Assembly (NCBI RefSeq): GCF_040105385.1
Contig: NZ_JBEDNQ010000006.1
Coordinates: 334,490 to 398,489, forward strand
DNA from: Pseudonocardia nematodicida
GTDB lineage: Bacteria > Actinomycetota > Actinomycetes > Mycobacteriales > Pseudonocardiaceae
DNA length: 64,000 nt
Reading direction: 5' to 3'
Part shown: piece by piece, positions 40,945-50,973 of the stretch
Layout of the letters: every line of letters begins with the position of its first letter
How positions within the stretch are numbered: position 1 is the stretch's first letter
Notes under the pieces: model-generated
Seen by the model: only the letters and a program-made list of their open reading frames with translations
Databases searched by the model: none
Told to the model about the DNA's origin: nothing
Made by a program: the position numbers and the translations under genes

Positions 40945-41660
40945 TCAGGCCGGTCCGGCCTGCTCGCCGCCGTCCTGGGCCGCACGGTCCGCGGCCTCGG
41001 CCGGCACCTCGTCGGCCGGGCGGTCCTGCACCGTCACCATCGCCGGCCGGAGCACCCGGTCGGAGATGCGGTACCCGCGGCGCAGCACGGCGGACAGCAC
41101 GGTCACCGTCGGGCCGGAGCCCTCGGCGGGCTCGTGCTGGACCGCCTCGTGCAGCTGCGGGTCGAACGGCTCGCCCTCGGCACCGAAGGCCTCGAGACCG
41201 AGCCTGGTGACGACACCGGTGACCTTGTCGGCCGCCGACTTGAACGCGCCCGTCAGGTCGCCGTGCTGCTCGGCCCGCTCGAAGTCGTCCAGCACCGTGA
41301 GCAGGTCACTGACGAACGAGACCTTCGCCGAGAGCTGAGTCTGCTCCCGGTCGCGGTCCGCCCGCCGCCGGTAGTTGGCGTACTCGGCACTGACCCGCTG
41401 CAGGTCCGCGGTCCGCTCGGCGATCTCGGCGGTCAGCTTCTCGACCTCCGGGTCGACGCCGTCCGCCGGGCCCGCGACCGGGTCGGCGGGACCGTCCGGG
41501 GCCGCCTCACCGGCGTCCCCGAACGTGATGGTCTCCTCGCCGGTCCGGACCTCACCGGTCTCCGGGTCCACCTTGCGGCGGTCCCGGAAGGTCACCGGCT
41601 CGTCCTGGGAGTTCTCGTCTGCCATGTCGACCGTCCCGTCTCCTGGATGGCCGTCGGCCG

Positions 41661-41664
<4 letters not shown>
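40945..41664 (-). CDS. grpE: Nucleotide exchange factor GrpE
   Basis: A 239-residue GrpE. A long N-terminal coiled coil (about residues 80-125, DPEVEKLTAEIAERTADLQRVSAEYANYRRR) leads into the beta-sheet head with LLTVLDDFERAEQHGDLTGAFKSAADK and FDPQLHEAV. It releases ADP from DnaK. GTG 41664 overlaps the dnaK stop (GTGA), a spacing common in this window; ATG 41625 (MADENSQDEP) would give 226 residues and is about as likely. Confidence 0.95.
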
Positions 41665-43532
<1,868 letters not shown>

Positions 43533-43565
43533 GGTGACTGCCTCCGATTGATGTTCGTGTTGATG

Positions 43566-43584
43566 TTGAGTGCCTTCCGCTCAG
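43566..43584. promoter_or_regulatory. HAIR-like site 1 upstream of dnaK
   Basis: TTGAGT-N7-GCTCAG matches ten of twelve core HAIR bases. It lies 34-52 bases before the dnaK start, where it would overlap a promoter or the leader. A second dyad is 37 bases further upstream. Confidence 0.6.
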
Positions 43585-43620
43585 GTTGTACCAGGCCGGG
43601 GAGCGACGTGCGCGCCCACC

Positions 43621-43639
43621 TTGAGCGGACCTTGCTCAA
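43621..43639. promoter_or_regulatory. HAIR-like site 2 upstream of dnaK
   Basis: TTGAGC-N7-GCTCAA is a perfect inverted repeat with the HAIR geometry and one substitution per arm relative to CTTGAGT-N7-ACTCAAG. With site 1 it suggests cooperative HspR binding on the dnaK promoter. Confidence 0.7.
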
Positions 43640-43797
43640 CTTGCTCTGACCGTCCAACGGGCGGGCTTCGGAAGTTGTTCCCGGGTGGCTCAACTTTCTC
43701 GGAGGCCCTGGTCATGGAGCGGAACGACCACGGGGGACGACGGCGGCGGGCTAGCCTGTGGGCTCCGTCTCCCTGCGTCTCCGCCCCGGAGGATCAC

Positions 43798-44373
43798 GTG
43801 GCTCGAACGGTTCGGCGTGGTGCGTCCGTCTTGCTTGAGATCGCTCTCGGTGTCTCGCTCGTCGCAGGCTGCGGAGCGGCCCCGGATGCCGAGGGGGCGA
43901 GTCCGTTCCCGCCGCGACCGGCAACGATCGACCTCCGGGGAGTCGACGTCTGCGAACTGGTCGACGATGAAGACCTCGTCGAACGCGATCTCGAGCCAGG
44001 CACCGCCACTGTCGCGGACGTCGGCGGAATTCCGTCGCCCACCTGCGCATGGATAGCGACCGACGGACGCGCCAGCTACAGCGTCCAAAATATCGGGCAG
44101 CCCGCGTCGATCGCTCTCGGCGGCCCCACGTCCGAAGTTGCGAGAGTTGCGGGATTCGGCGCGGTACTGGATGCACCGGAAGTGAACAACGGACCCGGCT
44201 TCCCCGCATTCTGCCAGGTCGCGGTCGACCTCAACGATGATCAGACGCTGCGGATCCAGGTAAGCAATGGCGACCCACGGACAGGCGGCGATCAGGCCGA
44301 GCTTGACCGAGTCTGCACGGAGGCAAGCACCTTCGCCGCCCTCATCGTCGACGGCCTGCCAGCCCAACGATAA
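43798..44373 (+). CDS. DUF3558-type lipoprotein
   Basis: A 191-residue exported lipoprotein. A basic start, a hydrophobic core and the lipobox VAGC (Cys about residue 25) are followed by a DUF3558-like domain: DVCELVDDEDLV, then PTCAWIATDGRASYSVQN, and a late FCQVAVDLNDDQTLRIQV. Several Cys suggest disulfides. GTG 43798 has GGAGG upstream and TAGCCT at 43752-43757 as a -10 candidate. It ends with TAA, rare in this window, and its DNA is less GC-rich. Such lipoproteins often precede PE/PPE-like genes in Pseudonocardiaceae. Confidence 0.75.
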   Translation: MARTVRRGASVLLEIALGVSLVAGCGAAPDAEGASPFPPRPATIDLRGVDVCELVDDEDLVERDLEPGTATVADVGGIPSPTCAWIATDGRASYSVQNIGQPASIALGGPTSEVARVAGFGAVLDAPEVNNGPGFPAFCQVAVDLNDDQTLRIQVSNGDPRTGGDQAELDRVCTEASTFAALIVDGLPAQR

Positions 44374-44447
44374 GAATCTGTTCGCATTAGCTAACGACGT
44401 CCTGAATTTCAGTGTGCTTGGAGGACTGAGTCCCGAAGCTTCGCTAT

Positions 44448-44831
44448 GTGACCTCACCAGCCCACCTGCCTCGCGGGTCCGCTTCGGACTCTCTCCTGAC
44501 CCAGATCAACGCCGACAACGTTCTAGCAGTCAGAGCATCGCTTCTGCGGCATCAATCGCAGCTGCGAGACGCTCTCCTCGCAGCCGAGAGCCGAATAATC
44601 CTGGAACCACTCGGCGGAGACGTGATTTCGGACGACGCGACTCCGCTCTTCCAGACGAAGATCAACCAGATCACACAAGCGCACTGGGCGCATCACGAGG
44701 AACTGCTGGAAGCGACCGACCGCCTGCGGGAAGCGGCTCGCCACTACGGACTGATCGAGGACGAGGTAACCGATACGCTCCGCCACACCAACAGCGGCCC
44801 GATGTTTCGCGGCCATCTCGCCGAGGGCTGA
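44448..44831 (+). CDS. PE-like/WXG-type small type VII substrate candidate
   Basis: A 127-residue all-helical protein. Two long helices (about residues 18-50 and 68-100) and a C-terminal YGLIE motif (residues 100-104) matching the YxxxD/E type VII export signal suggest a PE- or EsxA-like partner for the PPE-like protein encoded 9 bp downstream. GTG 44448 has no good ribosome site. The DNA is AT-richer than its surroundings. No homologue is recognised with certainty, so the assignment rests on motif and context. Confidence 0.6.
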   Translation: MTSPAHLPRGSASDSLLTQINADNVLAVRASLLRHQSQLRDALLAAESRIILEPLGGDVISDDATPLFQTKINQITQAHWAHHEELLEATDRLREAARHYGLIEDEVTDTLRHTNSGPMFRGHLAEG

Positions 44832-44840
44832 GGACAAACC

Positions 44841-46454
44841 ATGTTCGGGCTCCGCTGCCACAACTTCGAGGCTTACGACATCGCAACCAAGTTCGCCTGG
44901 GTGAAGGACCAACCCGGCATGACCGCCGTGACCCCGGTCGCCGACGGTCTGAACATCCTCACTACTTCCCTCGACAACGCCCGCACGACCACCGACTCCA
45001 GCATCACCCAGCTCGGCATCTCGTGGCATGGCCCGGCATCCGACGCAGCGAAGGAGTCGTTGGTCGACACCTCCGCAGGCGTCGCCGACACGGCGTCGGT
45101 CGCCCAGAACGGCGCTGCCCAGCTCCTCGATTACGGACGCTCGTTCGAGAAGATGCGCCAGCAGATCGGCTTCGACGATCCGGCCGATTACACCTGGTAC
45201 CAGCGCTGGGGCGACAACATCAGCGAGGCGGCACACGCGTTGTTCGGCAACGGGGCCGACCACGTCACCATCGCCGAGCGGAACCAGGTCAACGACGAGA
45301 TCGCCAACCGCGCCCTGCACCAACACTGGCTGGAGACCTCCGACGTCCACGAGCGATTCACCGACGCCGCAGCTGCTCCTCGTACCGGAGCGGTGACGAC
45401 CCCGGGCTCCGGCGGCGACATCGGAGTCGGCGGGATCGCAGGAAGCGGGGTCGCGGGGAGCGGCGGCTCCGGTGGAACGGGTTGGACCCGTCCCGCACCG
45501 GACACGGTCGCGAGCGCCAACCTGCCCACACCGACGGGCGCCCCCGGCCCCGCATTTCCCGGACCGTACGCGGCCGGTCCGCCGGCTGTGGCCGATCTCG
45601 GGGGTCAGAGCGGCGTCGGAGCCACGGGAACGAGCCCACCGCACACCGACGTCAGGCCGGGAGGCGCCAGTTCGAATGCGTCCGTGGGACCGGGTGCTAC
45701 GGGAGCACCGGGTGGCACCGGCGCACTCCCGGTACCTCCCGGTTCCGGGACCACTCCACTCTCCGGAAGGGGCCGTCCGTTCGGCAACGACGTCCTGCGT
45801 CCCGTCCAGGATCAGGTCAGACCGCAGGATCTCGGCCCACGCACCCCCTACCGGGGGCCCACCGTGACCGGGCCGGGCGGTGGCCCGGCGATCAGCGGTC
45901 CGGGCAGTACGGCAACGATCGGGTCCGACCGGACGATCCCGGGCGCGGGGTCCCACGGCGCCACCCGATTCCCGGATCCCGCCCGGGCCAGGGAAGAGCA
46001 AGCGCGCGGGTTCGCGGACCGCGCCCGCGAGCGGTCGCTCGTTCCACCGTCACCGGGCACGGCGTCCGGGGTCCGCGGTGGCGCCGGCGGACGTTGGCCC
46101 GGTCACCCCGTCGGGCTCGGGAGCGGGCCGGAGGTCGGCTCCGGCGCCGGGACGGCCGAGCACTATGCCGCGCGCGGTGGCGGCGCGGGAGGCTCCTGGG
46201 CCGGCGAGCCTCGCGCCCCGGGGACGCGCGGCGGAGTCGTCGAACCCACCACCGGTCGTATTGCCGAACCCGGCTCGGGACGCGGGGCCGCAGGCGGCCA
46301 GGGCGCCTACGGCCCGATGATGGGCGCCGGCGCCGCGGGCGCGAACAACTCCCAGGACCACCGCAACCGCTACATCATCGCCACCGACGAGGTGTTCGAC
46401 GTCGAGATCACCGCAACCGACGCCGTCCTCACCCCCGAGGAGCCGAGCCGATGA
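44841..46454 (+). CDS. PPE-like WXG protein with Gly/Pro-rich C-terminal domain
   Basis: A 537-residue protein. The helical N-terminal region (residues 1-175) has the WXG turn WHG (62-64, LGISWHGPASDAAKESL), followed by about 340 residues of Gly/Pro/Ser/Thr-rich, probably disordered sequence and a conserved-looking acidic tail, YIIATDEVFDVEITATDAVL. This resembles PPE-type ESX substrates that pair with a PE-like protein and need EspG for export. ATG 44841 is close to the previous stop; the end overlaps espG by ATGA. Confidence 0.68.
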   Translation: MFGLRCHNFEAYDIATKFAWVKDQPGMTAVTPVADGLNILTTSLDNARTTTDSSITQLGISWHGPASDAAKESLVDTSAGVADTASVAQNGAAQLLDYGRSFEKMRQQIGFDDPADYTWYQRWGDNISEAAHALFGNGADHVTIAERNQVNDEIANRALHQHWLETSDVHERFTDAAAAPRTGAVTTPGSGGDIGVGGIAGSGVAGSGGSGGTGWTRPAPDTVASANLPTPTGAPGPAFPGPYAAGPPAVADLGGQSGVGATGTSPPHTDVRPGGASSNASVGPGATGAPGGTGALPVPPGSGTTPLSGRGRPFGNDVLRPVQDQVRPQDLGPRTPYRGPTVTGPGGGPAISGPGSTATIGSDRTIPGAGSHGATRFPDPARAREEQARGFADRARERSLVPPSPGTASGVRGGAGGRWPGHPVGLGSGPEVGSGAGTAEHYAARGGGAGGSWAGEPRAPGTRGGVVEPTTGRIAEPGSGRGAAGGQGAYGPMMGAGAAGANNSQDHRNRYIIATDEVFDVEITATDAVLTPEEPSR

Positions 46455-47278
46455 GCGCGATCGCCTGGGAGCGGGCCACCGTCCTGTCCGCCGCCGAGTT
46501 CGACGTCGCCCGCGACCTGCTCGACCTCGGGCCGAACCCGGCCGTGCTCGAACTGCTGAGCCCGGGACCGACCGACGTCGAGCGGGCTCGCGTGGTCCGG
46601 GACGCCGTCGGGTCGATGGCCGCACGCGGCCTGGTGGCCGACGGCGTCTTCGAGCCCGCCCTGGTCGACGACCTCCGGACGGTGATCACGCCCGAGGAGG
46701 TCCAGGACCTGGTGGTCGCGCCGCCGTCGTGGCAGCGGGCGCTGGTCGGCCACCGTCGCGGACGGGCGGTGCTCGCCGCCCGGATCGACGACGAGGTCGC
46801 GCTCGTCCGCGTCGCCCCCGGGCAGGCGGCGGCCGCGCTCGTCGAGCTGCTCGGTGCCGTCGTCCCGGGGCCGGGTCGGGCGGTCCGGATCCCGGTCCGG
46901 GTGCCGGCGGAGGCGGTCGAGCGGGCTGCCGGTGACCCGGACCGGCTGGTCGCCGAACTGCAACGGCGCGGCGTCCCGAGGGCGGACGCCGAGCTGCTGC
47001 GACGGATGACCGTGGTCGAGGGGATGGCCCAGCTGGGTGCCGGCCGGAAGGCACCGGACCCGTGCCGCGCACCGGCCGTCGTGCTGGTCCATGCGACCGC
47101 GCAGGGCTGCTATCTCCAGCGCCGGCCCACCCCGGAGCGGATCGGGGGACCGTTGCCGGAGGACGCGATGCTCCTCGCGGGTCCGGCCGACGCCGCCACC
47201 CTGGCCGCGGAGCTGGACGCCCTGGCCGACGCCGTCCGGCACCGGCGTGCACCGGTGGACGCCCTGAGGACCTGGTAG
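46451..47278 (+). CDS. espG: EspG-family type VII secretion chaperone
   Basis: A 275-residue EspG-like protein. The two-layer alpha/beta fold characteristic of the family is seen in the repeats of strand-helix text: WERATVLSAAEFDVARDLLDL, PEEVQDLVVAPPSWQRALVGHRRG and VVEGMAQLGAGRK. EspG binds the tip of cognate PE-PPE pairs and keeps them export-competent. ATG overlaps the PPE-like stop. The presence of EspG is the main reason to read the preceding two genes as a PE/PPE-like pair. The end is convergent with the secretion-like locus at 47438. Confidence 0.75.
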   Translation: MSAIAWERATVLSAAEFDVARDLLDLGPNPAVLELLSPGPTDVERARVVRDAVGSMAARGLVADGVFEPALVDDLRTVITPEEVQDLVVAPPSWQRALVGHRRGRAVLAARIDDEVALVRVAPGQAAAALVELLGAVVPGPGRAVRIPVRVPAEAVERAAGDPDRLVAELQRRGVPRADAELLRRMTVVEGMAQLGAGRKAPDPCRAPAVVLVHATAQGCYLQRRPTPERIGGPLPEDAMLLAGPADAATLAAELDALADAVRHRRAPVDALRTW

Positions 47279-47284
47279 ATCGCG

Positions 47285-47400
47285 GGCTCGGTCCCGATCG
47301 GTGCCGACGATGGCACCGATCGGAACCCGTTCGATGATCACCAACCGGGTTCTGACCGGTGCCGCCGACGGCACCTACCGGAACCCAGACGATGATCACC
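47285..47400. repeat. Two 58-bp tandem dyad repeats between the type VII and type IV-like modules
   Basis: Units 47285-47342 and 47343-47400 share CGGTGCCG, GGCACC, CGGAACCC and end in CGATGATCACC with a period of exactly 58 bp. Unit 1 can form a 12-bp perfect stem (CCGATCGGTGCC, 47294-47305; complement 47312-47323). Unit 2 forms an imperfect stem closed by GGGTTC/GAACCC. Location between convergent genes suggests a double terminator; two copies are too few for CRISPR. Confidence 0.7.
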
Positions 47401-47437
47401 GGGCCGCCGAGTCCCCCACAGCGGTCGACGGAGTCGC

Positions 47438-48460
47438 CTACGCGGGGTTCGGAGTCGTCCCCGGTCGCGTGGCGAGCGGGACCAGGTCCTCGAAGTCCCA
47501 CGGGACGGGCTGGACCCGCACCGGGTGGTCCCGGTTGGGGGCCTCGACCATCATGTCGTCGCCGAGGTACATGGTGACGTGGTAGATCGTCGTCGGGTCC
47601 GAGGTGTCGCGGGCGTAGAACAGGAAGTCGCCGGGCTGCATGTCCCGGACCGGCAGGTGCCCGCCCGAGTTGTACTGGTCGCGCGAGACCCGGGGGATCG
47701 TCATCCCGGCGGCCTCGTAGGCGCGCATCAACAGGCCGGAGCAGTCGTAGGCGTCCGGGCCGGTGGCGCCCCAGACGTAGGGCTTGCCGACCTCGCCGAG
47801 CGCGAAGCCGATCGCGGCACCGGCCACGCCGGGCGGCAGCGCCCCGGTGGGGCCCGGCTCGCAGCCCGTCGGGTTCGCCACCTCGCCGAGGTCGGCGACG
47901 ATGTCGGTGGCCAGCGGCTCCCACTTGGCGTAGGCGTCCGGGAAGGCGGAGCGCTGCACGATCTGCGCGGCGACCGTGACCGGCATGGCCTCCCAGCCCT
48001 GGACCTCCACCAGGTGCTCGTAGAAGATCCGGCTGCTGTAGGCCGGGTCGGTCACCTGCGCGGGCGAGCCCCAGCCCATCGACGGGCGCTGCTGGAACAG
48101 GCCCAGCGAGTCCCGGTCCCCGTAGTCGATGTTGCGGAGGGTGGACTCCTGCATCGCGGTGGCCAGCGCGACCACCCACGCCCGGGGCGGCAGCTCCATG
48201 TCCTTGGCGACCGAGATGATCGCCGCCGCGTTGGCGCGCTGCTCGTCCGAGAGCGTCTCGACGGTCGCACCCCCGCCCCCGCGGCCGACCGTGGCCGTCG
48301 AGATCCCGGGGTCGCACCACTGCGCCTGCCCGCGTCCGCCGACCTGCGGGCTGAACGCCAGGAACCCGACGGTCAGGAACAGGACCAGCGCCAGCGCGAT
48401 GGCGACGAAGGGCAGCAGCAGCCGCAACGGACGCAGCAGCCGGGTGGCCGGAGTGCTCAT
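47438..48460 (-). CDS. Two-domain peptidoglycan hydrolase (lysozyme-like plus NlpC/P60), VirB1/CwlT-like
   Basis: A 340-residue membrane-anchored protein. A membrane helix (residues 14-36) is followed by a lysozyme-like domain (about 85-195, VVALATAMQESTLRN, then DSLGLFQQRPSMGWG) and a C-terminal NlpC/P60 domain with catalytic Cys in YDCSGLLMRAY and His in YHVTMYLG. The same pair of domains is found in CwlT-type proteins of Gram-positive conjugation systems, where they open the cell wall for the channel. ATG 48460. Last gene of the six-gene locus; seven bases from the VirB8-like stop. Confidence 0.82.
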   Translation of the reverse strand: MSTPATRLLRPLRLLLPFVAIALALVLFLTVGFLAFSPQVGGRGQAQWCDPGISTATVGRGGGGATVETLSDEQRANAAAIISVAKDMELPPRAWVVALATAMQESTLRNIDYGDRDSLGLFQQRPSMGWGSPAQVTDPAYSSRIFYEHLVEVQGWEAMPVTVAAQIVQRSAFPDAYAKWEPLATDIVADLGEVANPTGCEPGPTGALPPGVAGAAIGFALGEVGKPYVWGATGPDAYDCSGLLMRAYEAAGMTIPRVSRDQYNSGGHLPVRDMQPGDFLFYARDTSDPTTIYHVTMYLGDDMMVEAPNRDHPVRVQPVPWDFEDLVPLATRPGTTPNPA

Positions 48461-48467
48461 GCCCGGC

Positions 48468-49073
48468 TCATGTCCGGTCGTAGCGGGACACGCGCCAGCC
48501 CGCGTCGGTCTCGACGACCAGGATCGACAGCTCCACCGCATCGGTCGGCACCGTCACCTCGACGCTCTTCGGCGCGACCCGGGTCGGGGTCGGCACGCCA
48601 GTGACCCGCGACGCCGGAACGGCCTGCGGGTCGACCCCCGCCAGCACGCCGAGGAACTCGTCGGTGGTCCAGGGCCGCAGCCCGGCCAGCCACTGCTGGG
48701 ATGTCATGCCCTCGGTGTGGTTCACCCACGCCGACGTCCAGACCCGCGCGGCCTCCAGAGCCGGCGGCGGCGCCTGGTCGAGCGGGAGGTTCTCCGGGGT
48801 CAGCTCCGGCTGCGGGGGCAGCATCGTCGGCGTCGGCGTCGCCGACACCCCGGACCCGCCGGAGTCCCAGCGTTCCCCGTTCTGCTGCCCGCCCCCGGCG
48901 AGCAGCCCGCCGGACGACGCGCCGCCGCCGACGGAGCCGCCCACGTACACCAGGCCGAACACCAACCCACCCAGCACGACGACCGTCACGGCCAGCCGGG
49001 CCGGCGAGCGCAGCGGCCACTGCCAGATCGACCGGTAGGCGGCGGCCCGGCCGCGGGAGGACCTGATCGGCAC
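48468..49073 (-). CDS. Single-pass membrane protein, VirB8/TcpC-like
   Basis: A 201-residue protein with a basic N-terminus, one membrane helix (residues 27-47), a Gly/Pro-rich spacer and an exported alpha/beta domain (about 100-200) beginning ALEAARVWTSAWVNH and ending VETDAGWRVSRYD. This is the shape of VirB8 or TcpC NTF2-like domains. There is no catalytic motif. It starts two bases before the VirB6-like stop. The VirB8 assignment is inferred from topology and its position between the VirB6-like and hydrolase genes. Confidence 0.6.
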   Translation of the reverse strand: MPIRSSRGRAAAYRSIWQWPLRSPARLAVTVVVLGGLVFGLVYVGGSVGGGASSGGLLAGGGQQNGERWDSGGSGVSATPTPTMLPPQPELTPENLPLDQAPPPALEAARVWTSAWVNHTEGMTSQQWLAGLRPWTTDEFLGVLAGVDPQAVPASRVTGVPTPTRVAPKSVEVTVPTDAVELSILVVETDAGWRVSRYDRT

Positions 49074-49074
49074 G

Positions 49075-50973
49075 TCAGTTTCCCCCGGTCCGCCCGGCCC
49101 GCGGCCGGTAGATCTTGTAGACGGTCTCTCCGTCGACCACCTCGGGGCTCACCGCTACCGGGTCGCCGGGCCGGCGTGGACGGGCGTCCGGGCGCCGGTA
49201 GATCGACCGGTCGTCGACCTCGCCCGGATCGGTGCGGCCGGGGAACCCGGACCCGGTGTTCGGGCGTCCGGACGCGCCCACCGGGAGCTGCGCGCGCCGC
49301 GGCTCGGCGATCCGCGCGTTCCCGTCCGATCCCGGCGACAGCGGGGCGCGGCGGCGCCAGGTCCGCGCCCCGGGCCCGGCGACCGTCTCTGCCTCCGGGC
49401 GGGCCGCGTCACCGTCGCCGTCACCGGGTCCGCCGCCGCGCTGGGACCACCACCGGGTCTGCCGTTCCTCGCCCGGCACCGGGCCCCGCATCCGGTTCCA
49501 CATCCGCGACATCGGCCCGTCGGCCACCCCCGGGACGACGCCGCCGAACTGCTCGCGGGTCAGCGACACCATCGACACCAGTCGCCGGAACGGCCGGGCC
49601 ACCGCCCACAGCACCAGCGTGACGACGCCGGTCACCAGCAGCGCCAGCCACAGGTCGATCCCGGCGCCGGGGGAGAACAGCGAGACGACCAGCAGCGCGT
49701 GCAGCCCGGCGAGCGCACCGACCACCAGCGTGTTGACGACGGCGGCGCCCCCGATCCGCAGGATCGCGGGGATCACGTCCGGTTTGAGCAGGGCGACCAC
49801 CGCGATCGCGGGCGCGCACACCACCATCAACCGGATGATCAGCATCGCGACCAGCACGAGCACCTTGGACAGCAGCTGGAACAACGCGATGCACGCGGCC
49901 TGGATCACCGCCAGGATCCCGGCACCGATCCGGCTGCCCGACTCGCCGGTGAAGTAGCTGTAGCGGTCACCCATCCGGTCGGCGATCGCGCCGTAGTCGG
50001 ACTTCTTCGCCTCCGCCGTCTCGGTGGTGTCGAGGCCCTGGTCGATCTCGTCGATCGTGAACGCCTGCGCGCGCAGCAGATCCCGGCCCAGCTCCTGCGC
50101 CTGCGGGACGTCCGGCGCGCCGAACGTGCCGCGCAGCCAGTTCTGGTAAGCGACCTGGTCGACGAGCACCGTCGGCAGCGTGTCCCGGGTGCCCAGCCCG
50201 ACCTGGCCGAGGAAGCCCTCCTGCATCTGGGTGACGCCGTCGAGCAGCAGGTCGTCGGCGGCCCGGGACCAGTCCACCGGGGCCAGGTAGGCCGCCGAGC
50301 CGATCATCAGCGCGAACACCGCGATGCCGGTGCGTTGCGCCTGCCGGGCCATGTCCCCGCTCATCGCCAGCAGCAGCACGATGATCGCGAACCCGAGCAG
50401 TCCCAGCCCCACCCAGGTGGTGAACACCGTCTCGTACATCGCGGCGGTCGCGGTGCTGATCACGGTGTCGAGCGGCTCGAAGAGCGCGCCGCCGTCGGCG
50501 ATCAGGTAGTGCGCCCAGTTCACCCCGCCGACGGTCAGCTTGGCCAGGTTGAAGACCTGGTTGCCCAGCCAGGTGTCGGTGGTGACCGACGGGTTCAGCA
50601 CCCCGGACGCGGCACAGCCCAGGTCGTAGTTGTGCCAGACCAGCCCGGCGTAGCCGACCTCCTCGTAGACCGAGCCGGCCTCGCCGTGCAGGGCGCTGGG
50701 GCGGTCCAGCGAGCCGACGAGCCCGGTGCCGGGACGGTCCGGCTCGGGCGGGTTCGTGCAGTCCAGCGGCTGCGCCATGGCGGGCGTGCCGAGCAGCAGG
50801 GTCCCGCCGAGCAGCGCCCCGGCCACCAGCAGCGCCCGGCGACGGGGGCGGGACGACGGGCGGGGGTCACGATCGCGGCGGGCGCGCCGGACGGCGACCA
50901 GCACCGCCGCCAGGACGATGCCGAGCACCACCCAGAGGCCGGCACCTCCGGACGGGTCCAGCTCCCCGGTCAC
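49075..50973 (-). CDS. Polytopic membrane protein, VirB6/TrbL-like
   Basis: A 632-residue protein. Residues 14-33 and 45-68 are hydrophobic (the second resembles a signal ending AMAQPLDC). The extracellular segment has several Cys/Trp, then six or more membrane helices span about residues 155-475, including VLVLVAMLIIRLMVVCAPAI and a Gly-rich GAALAGLH-type helix, as in VirB6/TrbL channel proteins. The last 150 residues are a charged, disordered cytoplasmic tail. GTG overlaps the VirB4 stop (GTGA). The VirB6 assignment rests on topology, size and neighbours. Confidence 0.65.
   Translation of the reverse strand: MTGELDPSGGAGLWVVLGIVLAAVLVAVRRARRDRDPRPSSRPRRRALLVAGALLGGTLLLGTPAMAQPLDCTNPPEPDRPGTGLVGSLDRPSALHGEAGSVYEEVGYAGLVWHNYDLGCAASGVLNPSVTTDTWLGNQVFNLAKLTVGGVNWAHYLIADGGALFEPLDTVISTATAAMYETVFTTWVGLGLLGFAIIVLLLAMSGDMARQAQRTGIAVFALMIGSAAYLAPVDWSRAADDLLLDGVTQMQEGFLGQVGLGTRDTLPTVLVDQVAYQNWLRGTFGAPDVPQAQELGRDLLRAQAFTIDEIDQGLDTTETAEAKKSDYGAIADRMGDRYSYFTGESGSRIGAGILAVIQAACIALFQLLSKVLVLVAMLIIRLMVVCAPAIAVVALLKPDVIPAILRIGGAAVVNTLVVGALAGLHALLVVSLFSPGAGIDLWLALLVTGVVTLVLWAVARPFRRLVSMVSLTREQFGGVVPGVADGPMSRMWNRMRGPVPGEERQTRWWSQRGGGPGDGDGDAARPEAETVAGPGARTWRRRAPLSPGSDGNARIAEPRRAQLPVGASGRPNTGSGFPGRTDPGEVDDRSIYRRPDARPRRPGDPVAVSPEVVDGETVYKIYRPRAGRTGGN

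Noticed and set aside
47285..47400. CRISPR-like repeat
   Set aside because: Only two contiguous units without spacers; better explained as tandem hairpins.
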